A program made the translations under genes and the position numbers. A DNA stretch of 9,975 nucleotides. Origin: Oscillospiraceae bacterium. Lineage in GTDB: Bacteria > Bacillota > Clostridia > Oscillospirales > Ruminococcaceae. Shown here in pieces: positions 6,501 to 9,975 of the stretch (position 1 is its first letter; each line of letters starts with the position of its first letter). The notes below the pieces were generated by a model. It was not told the DNA's origin. It did not search any database and was given only the letters and a program-made list of their open reading frames with translations. The stretch covers positions 1 through 9,975 of the forward strand of contig JAQXNQ010000034.1 of assembly GCA_029098085.1 (NCBI GenBank). The letters are read 5' to 3'.

Positions 6501-8234
6501 TCAGCGCTCCGGCACCTGCCGGTTCACCTCCGCCTTCAGGCGCTCGAGCAGCTGCGAAATCCGCTCTGCCGCACCGGCCAACGGCACCTTTTCGGAAAAG
6601 CTCCTGTTCCGGGCGGACAGCTCGCAGACCCCTTGCTGCAGGTTCCGGGGGCTGACAACCGCCCGCACCGGCACGCCCAGCAGATCGGCGTCGGAGAACA
6701 TGACCCCTGCCCGGACGTCCCGGTCGTCATAGATCACCTCGATGCCCGCCTGCTGCAAGGTATGATAGAGGGTGTCCGCCGCCCGATGGGTCTCCGGGTC
6801 ATCGGCCCGGACGCAGCAGAGATGCACCTGCCAGGGAGCGACGGTCACCGGCCAGATGGGGCCGTACTCGTCCCGGCTGGCCTCGCAGATGGAGGCCGCC
6901 AGCCGCCCGATGCCGATGCCGTAGCAGCCCATGACCGGATACTGCAGCTTTCCGTCCCCGTCCAGATACTGAATGCCCATGGATCGGGTGTACTTGTCTC
7001 CCAGCTGGAAGATGTTGCCCACCTCGATGCCCCGGCTGATGCGGATGGAGGGTCTGCTGCAACGGGGACAGATACAGCCGTCTCTGGCCTTGGCCAGATC
7101 GTGGTATCTGTCCGGATGCACATCCCGGTGCATCGAAAGGCCGGTGCAGTGGAGATCCTCCTTCCCGCCGCCGCAAATCAGGTCGGTTTCCCCCTCCAGC
7201 GAACGGTCGAACAGGACGGCGCAGTCCTCCGGCAGCTGGAGCGGGCCGATGAAACCGGCGGTCAGACCGCTTCCGCTGCCCAGCGCCGCCGGGCGCACCT
7301 CCTGTCCCAGCAGGGCGGTGAGCTTGGCTTCGCTCAGCTCCAGATCGCCCCGCAGGAAAATAACCAGCAGTCCGCCGTCCGCCTTTTCCAGCGCAACGGC
7401 CTTGCAGGTTTTGTCGGGGGTGGTGCCGGAAAAGGCGCAGAGCTCGTCGATGGTGCCGACGCCGGGGGTCTGCACCGGGGTCAGGGGCCGCTCCTCCCCG
7501 GCGGTATGGGAGACGATGGTCTCGGCGGCCTCCACGTTGGCCCGGAAGCCGCAGTCGCCGCAGATGGCGATGGAATCCTCTCCCACCGGGGTCAGCAGCA
7601 TATACTCGTGGGAGAGGCTGCCGCCCATCATGCCGGAATCGGAGGCCACAGCTACTACCTGGGGCAGCCCCACCCGTGCGAAAATGCGCTCATAAGCGCG
7701 GTAGCAACGGCTGTAATACTGCTCCAGATCCTGCTGGGAGGTGTGGAAGGAATAGGCGTCCTTCATGGTGAACTCCCGTACCCGGATAAGACCGCCCCGG
7801 GGACGGCCCTCATCCCGGAATTTGGTCTGAATCTGATAGATCATGAAGGGATAGCGGACATAGCTCTTGCCGTATTCCCGCACCAGTTGAACGGCGGCCT
7901 CCTCGTGGGTCATGCCCAGCACCATGGGCGTGCCATTCCGGTCGGAAAACCGCAGCAGCTCATCGCCCACCGACTGGTAGCGGCCGGATTCCTCCCAGAG
8001 GGAGGCGGGCAGCGCCACCGGAAACTGCACCTCCTGTCCGTCAATGGCGTCCATCTCCTGCCGGATGATCTCCTCGATTTTGCGGCAGATCCGCCGCAGG
8101 GGCAGATACTGAGAGTAGATGCCCGCCGTGACGGCCTTCATATAGCCGCCCCGCAGCATCAGGGCATGGCTGTCCAGGGCGCAGTCGGCCGGCCGCTCCC
8201 TGAACCGGTCGCCCACAAGTTTTTCGAGTTTCAT
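6501..8234 (-). CDS. proS: Prolyl-tRNA synthetase, bacterial (editing) type
   Basis: Class II synthetase that charges tRNA-Pro with proline. The 577-residue protein has full family length and architecture: motif 1 region (about 60-80), GMTHEE (107-112) of the proline pocket, motif 2 with KFRDEGRPRGGLIRVREFTMKDAYSFH within 138-164, the YbaK-type editing insertion (about 225-385), motif 3 GCYGIGIGRL (436-445), and the anticodon-binding domain (about 467-577). In the insertion, Lys278 (TCKAV) corresponds to the editing lysine of E. coli ProRS and GFIGP (327-331) to its substrate loop, so hydrolysis of Ala-tRNA-Pro is likely retained. CPRC (389-392) precedes RGIEVGNIFQLG. The start at 8234 has AAAGGAG 7 bases upstream; a longer frame would run back through the terminator of the leader. 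It has its own promoter and proline T-box. It ends 58 bases before the aspS promoter, with no strong terminator in between (only CGGAA/TTCCG plus a T-run near 6470-6498). Confidence 0.97.
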   Translation of the reverse strand: MKLEKLVGDRFRERPADCALDSHALMLRGGYMKAVTAGIYSQYLPLRRICRKIEEIIRQEMDAIDGQEVQFPVALPASLWEESGRYQSVGDELLRFSDRNGTPMVLGMTHEEAAVQLVREYGKSYVRYPFMIYQIQTKFRDEGRPRGGLIRVREFTMKDAYSFHTSQQDLEQYYSRCYRAYERIFARVGLPQVVAVASDSGMMGGSLSHEYMLLTPVGEDSIAICGDCGFRANVEAAETIVSHTAGEERPLTPVQTPGVGTIDELCAFSGTTPDKTCKAVALEKADGGLLVIFLRGDLELSEAKLTALLGQEVRPAALGSGSGLTAGFIGPLQLPEDCAVLFDRSLEGETDLICGGGKEDLHCTGLSMHRDVHPDRYHDLAKARDGCICPRCSRPSIRISRGIEVGNIFQLGDKYTRSMGIQYLDGDGKLQYPVMGCYGIGIGRLAASICEASRDEYGPIWPVTVAPWQVHLCCVRADDPETHRAADTLYHTLQQAGIEVIYDDRDVRAGVMFSDADLLGVPVRAVVSPRNLQQGVCELSARNRSFSEKVPLAGAAERISQLLERLKAEVNRQVPER

Positions 8235-8255
8235 GGGGTTTCTCCTTTCAATTGT

Positions 8256-8300
8256 AAAAATAAAAACGCCCCGAGCGGGCCGAAGGGCCGTGCTCAGGGC
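8256..8300 (-). terminator. T-box-controlled terminator of the proS leader
   Basis: GCCCTGAGC (from 8300) pairs with GCTCGGGGC (ending at 8268) over 9 pairs, with an inner GGCC/GGCC helix, followed by G and TTTTTATTTTT (8266-8256). It starts 12 bases after the T-box sequence and ends 22 bases before the proS start codon. Confidence 0.9.
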
Positions 8301-8534
8301 GAATGGATGCATCCGCGGTACCACCTGGGTTCAGAAAAGTCTGCGCTTTGCGGCACGGGACAAGCCGATGCCGTTTCCCGGTAACGGGGGAATGCCGGCG
8401 GCGCTTACTGGGAAATCCGTTGGGGCCGCAGCTCAGAGACGGGTTCGGAATCTTTTCCCCGAAGGCTTGCACCGGCCGCCTTCTCTCTGCAGAGTCTAAA
8501 ATTCCTACTGTTTCTCATCATCACTTTTTGTGTT
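8256..8534 (-). promoter_or_regulatory. T-box riboswitch leader, proline specifier
   Basis: The conserved T-box AGGTGGTACCGCGG (8313-8326) lies just before the terminator hairpin. In stem I, GAGA pairs with TCTC and GGAAT pairs with ATTCC; the loop between them has AGTA on one side and GAACCCG on the other. The specifier is CCC at 8441-8443 (or CCG at 8440-8442 if one base is skipped); both are proline codons, which matches proS directly downstream. A distal helix GAAGGC/GCCTTC tops stem I. TGGT in the T-box can pair with an ACCA acceptor end. Uncharged tRNA-Pro should favour the antiterminator and raise proS expression. Confidence 0.93.
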
Positions 8535-8540
8535 TTCATC

Positions 8541-8569
8541 ATTATACAGGAGGGAAAGGCGGCTGTCAA
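8541..8569 (-). promoter_or_regulatory. Consensus sigma-A promoter of proS
   Basis: Minus-strand TTGACA (8564-8569) and TATAAT (8541-8546) with a 17-base spacer, a perfect match. It starts 18 bases after the spmB stop codon and drives the T-box leader. It has the same design as the aspS operon promoter. Confidence 0.92.
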
Positions 8570-8587
8570 GGGAAAACGCAAAAATCC

Positions 8588-9106
8588 TCAGCCAAATAAA
8601 AGCCGCACAGCCCAGCAGCTGCAGAGCAGGCAGGCCAGATCTCCGGCCAGGGAGGCGGGGACGGCGTACCGGGTGCGGGTGACCGAAATGCTGCCGTAAT
8701 AGAGGGAGATGGTGTAAAAGGTGGTTTCACTGGAGCCCTGCAGCACGCTGGCAATCCGCCCCAGGTCGCTGTCGGGGCCGTACCGGGTGATTAGCTGCTG
8801 GCATAGGGAGAGGGAGCCGCTGCCGGAAAAGGGGCGCAGCAGCGCCAGCGGCAGCATCTCCGCCGGAACGCCGATCCGTTCGGTCAGGGGCCCGACGGCG
8901 TCCGAAAGCAGCTCCAGTGCGCCGGAGGCCCGGAGCATGCCGATGCAGGTCATCAGTCCCACCAGAGTGGGCAGCAGCCGAAGGGTGGTCTCCAGTCCTT
9001 CGGCTGCTCCCTCGCAGAAATCGCTGAACACGTCCCGCTTCTTCAGGAGACCCGCCAGCAGAATCAGCGCGAATACGCAGGGGACGATCAGATCGGAAAA
9101 ACGCAT
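8588..9106 (-). CDS. spmB: Spore maturation protein B
   Basis: SpmB acts with SpmA in spore core dehydration during sporulation in Bacillus and Clostridium; both are membrane proteins of the nucleoside-recognition (Gate) domain family, and the molecular activity is not known. The 172-residue protein is close to the usual length. It has a first membrane segment at about 4-20, the conserved LRLLPTLVGLMTCIGMLRASGALE region (43-66) split by helices, RPFSGSGSLS (91-100), GPDSDLGRIASVLQGSSETTFYT (110-132) which is the most diagnostic block, and a final hydrophobic helix (about 151-171). The ATG at 9106 is 7 bases after the spmA stop, with GAGG 5 bases upstream; a longer frame to 9217 would overlap spmA and does not resemble the family. 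Second gene of an spmA-spmB operon. Confidence 0.92.
   Translation of the reverse strand: MRFSDLIVPCVFALILLAGLLKKRDVFSDFCEGAAEGLETTLRLLPTLVGLMTCIGMLRASGALELLSDAVGPLTERIGVPAEMLPLALLRPFSGSGSLSLCQQLITRYGPDSDLGRIASVLQGSSETTFYTISLYYGSISVTRTRYAVPASLAGDLACLLCSCWAVRLLFG
8594..8620 (-). terminator. Possible weak terminator inside the end of spmB
   Basis: On the minus strand AGCTGC (8615-8620) can pair with GCGGCT (8601-8606, one G-U pair) around an 8-base loop and is followed by TTTATTT. The stem is short and lies within the last codons of spmB. It is the only candidate for ending the spmAB transcript before the proS promoter. Confidence 0.25.
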
Positions 9107-9113
9107 GGCGGCC

Positions 9114-9686
9114 TCAGGGACAAAACCGGCGCAGCAGCTTTGCCATGCCGATGGCGGCAGCCAGGGAAGCGGCCGAAACCAGCCAGACCGCCGGCAGAAT
9201 TTCCATGGGCGCGGCACTTCCGGCGGCCTGCCGCAGCCCGGCGACAGTGGTGGGGATCAGCTGCAGGGAGGAGGTATTCATGACGGTGAAAAGGATCATC
9301 TCGTCGGTGGCGGTGTTCGGCTCCGGTGCCGCTTTTTTCAACTCCCGCATGGCGGCAAGACCCAGCGGAGTCGCCGCGTTGCCCAGTCCCAGCAGATTGG
9401 CCGACAGATTCATGGCCATGGCCCGGGAGGCTTCGGGTGTGAGCCTGCGTCCGAAAAGCAGCCTCAGCAGGGGAGCGATCAGGCGTACCAGCTTTTCGGT
9501 CAGATCGGCCCGGTCTGCGATTTTCATTATGCCGCTCCAGAGGCAGAGGGTGCCAGCCAGGGTCAGGGAAAGGGCGACGGCCTGACCCGCGGATTCCAGG
9601 GCGGCCCGGCTGACCGCTTCCATATTTTCGGTGAGGATGCCGAAAAACAGGGAGAGAAAGATCAGCAGGGGAAAGAGTCCTTTCAT
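9114..9686 (-). CDS. spmA: Spore maturation protein A
   Basis: Partner of SpmB in spore maturation. The 190-residue protein is near the usual family length (about 195). It has an N-terminal membrane segment (3-18), a second at about 36-54, the diagnostic block MNLSANLLGLGNAATPLGL (92-110) followed by AAMREL, a segment with FTVMNTSSLQLIPTT (133-147), and a C-terminal helix (about 165-185). This is the Gate/nucleoside-recognition fold typical of SpmA. The ATG at 9686 is preceded by GAGGTGAT (9690-9697), an excellent match to the 16S anti-Shine-Dalgarno, with 7 bases between GAGG and ATG. First gene of the spmAB pair, which supports an endospore-forming host. In Bacillus the pair is controlled by sporulation sigma factors; I could not identify a convincing such promoter in the upstream gap. 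Confidence 0.93.
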   Translation of the reverse strand: MKGLFPLLIFLSLFFGILTENMEAVSRAALESAGQAVALSLTLAGTLCLWSGIMKIADRADLTEKLVRLIAPLLRLLFGRRLTPEASRAMAMNLSANLLGLGNAATPLGLAAMRELKKAAPEPNTATDEMILFTVMNTSSLQLIPTTVAGLRQAAGSAAPMEILPAVWLVSAASLAAAIGMAKLLRRFCP

Positions 9687-9817
9687 ACGATCACCTCTTC
9701 ACAGCCTATGACCGGAAGGGCAGAAAAAGAAGAGCGTTCAGGATTTATGATTTTGGATGAATGGATCCCGGATTTTTGGGTATATTGAGGAAAGATGGAA
9801 AAAACGCAAAATTCCGG
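9687..9817. other. Intergenic gap upstream of spmA, no clear feature
   Basis: Apart from the spmA ribosome binding site at its left end, I see no gene and no promoter on the minus strand that I can defend. CATA-type motifs (for example minus-strand TCATAAATCC and TCATAGGCTG) recall -10 elements of sporulation sigma factors, but neither has a correctly spaced -35. Confidence 0.5.
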
Positions 9818-9846
9818 TTGACAAATGCATTTGCCTGTGGTATCCT
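9818..9846 (+). promoter_or_regulatory. Tandem promoter P1 (plus strand, leaving the window)
   Basis: TTGACA (9818-9823), 17-base spacer, TATCCT (9841-9846), preceded by TGG, which gives an extended -10 (TGN). It is followed at a fixed distance by GCTGTC (9853-9858). No coding sequence follows before the edge, so the target gene is beyond base 9975. Confidence 0.75.
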
Positions 9847-9862
9847 ATACAAGCTGTCGCGA

Positions 9863-9879
9863 GAGCGGCGGCGCCGCTC
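9863..9879 (+). repeat. GC-rich hairpin between the tandem promoters
   Basis: GAGCGGC (9863-9869) and GCCGCTC (9873-9879) form a perfect 7-bp stem with a 3-base loop. No T-run follows on either strand, so it is not a standard terminator. It would lie in the 5' part of a transcript from the first promoter, so it may be a leader structure. Confidence 0.6.
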
Positions 9880-9911
9880 AAAGAAAAGTTTGAAAAACCT
9901 GAAAAAAGTGC

Positions 9912-9940
9912 TTGACAAACCGTTCTTGATGTGGTAAGAT
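9912..9940 (+). promoter_or_regulatory. Tandem promoter P2 (plus strand, leaving the window)
   Basis: TTGACA (9912-9917), 17-base spacer, TAAGAT (9935-9940) with the same TGG extended -10, and GCTGTC (9947-9952) at the same distance as in the first promoter, 94 bases upstream. Two strong promoters of shared design followed by a non-coding leader ending in GCTTGAAA are typical of rRNA operon upstream regions in Clostridia, but the transcribed gene is not visible, so that target is an inference. Confidence 0.78.
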
Positions 9941-9975
9941 AAATAGGCTGTCAACAAACAGCGAGCAGCTTGAAA

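Noticed and set aside
6518..6531. CCGGCA/TGCCGG inverted repeat in the last codons of proS
   Set aside because: Loop would be only a few bases and no T-run follows closely; coding sequence explains it.
6633..8384. 583-codon open frame on the plus strand opposite proS
   Set aside because: Antisense to a full-length conserved synthetase and overlapping its T-box leader; composition is that of a complementary-strand shadow.
9687..9760. Possible sporulation sigma-factor promoter for spmA
   Set aside because: CATA-like -10 motifs exist but no -35 at the correct spacing for sigma E, F, G or K could be found by eye.
8721..9788. 355-codon open frame opposite spmA and spmB
   Set aside because: Low-complexity Ser/Arg then Gln/Gly composition, no start signal, and both opposing genes are recognisable.
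9745..9957. 70-codon minus-strand open frame near the right edge
   Set aside because: It lies over two plus-strand promoters and a hairpin, has no ribosome binding site and no family likeness.

Overview
The window reads as a chromosomal segment of a fairly GC-rich, endospore-forming Firmicute of class Clostridia, probably an Oscillospiraceae/Ruminococcaceae-type gut anaerobe. The evidence is a pair of spore maturation genes (spmA, spmB), two tRNA-sensing T-box leaders with consensus sigma-A promoters, strong AGGAGG-type ribosome binding sites, and a GatCAB transamidation system. The genus is inference; there is no rRNA sequence inside the window.

Layout, left to right. Positions 1-321 (minus) hold the N-terminal part of a metal-dependent amidohydrolase cut by the window edge. 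Diverging from it, 506-1006 (plus) encodes an unrecognised, single-pass, surface-exposed protein with visibly lower GC. A near-perfect bidirectional terminator (1023-1059) separates it from a long minus-strand block that is transcribed right to left: spmA, spmB, then T-box, proS, then T-box, aspS-gatC fusion, gatA, gatB. At the far right two tandem plus-strand promoters of almost the same design fire out of the window, perhaps into an rRNA operon.

How the genes work together. The central unit is a complete indirect aminoacylation operon. The first gene encodes a bacterial aspartyl-tRNA synthetase whose C-terminus carries an entire GatC subunit in one 694-residue chain. GatA and GatB follow immediately, so the operon makes the whole Asp-tRNA(Asn)/Glu-tRNA(Gln) amidotransferase plus the synthetase that would supply its misacylated substrate. 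Its leader is a T-box whose specifier reads best as AAC (asparagine), not an aspartate codon. This suggests the operon answers to uncharged tRNA-Asn and that the synthetase is non-discriminating (charges tRNA-Asn with Asp). proS, just upstream, has its own T-box with a proline specifier. The two synthetase units therefore look independently regulated by their cognate tRNAs, although read-through from proS into the aspS leader is possible because no strong terminator lies between them.

The most notable item is the covalent AspRS-GatC fusion, which would physically tie the synthetase to the amidotransferase, a built-in version of the transamidosome. I found no mobile element, CRISPR array, tRNA gene or phage signal.
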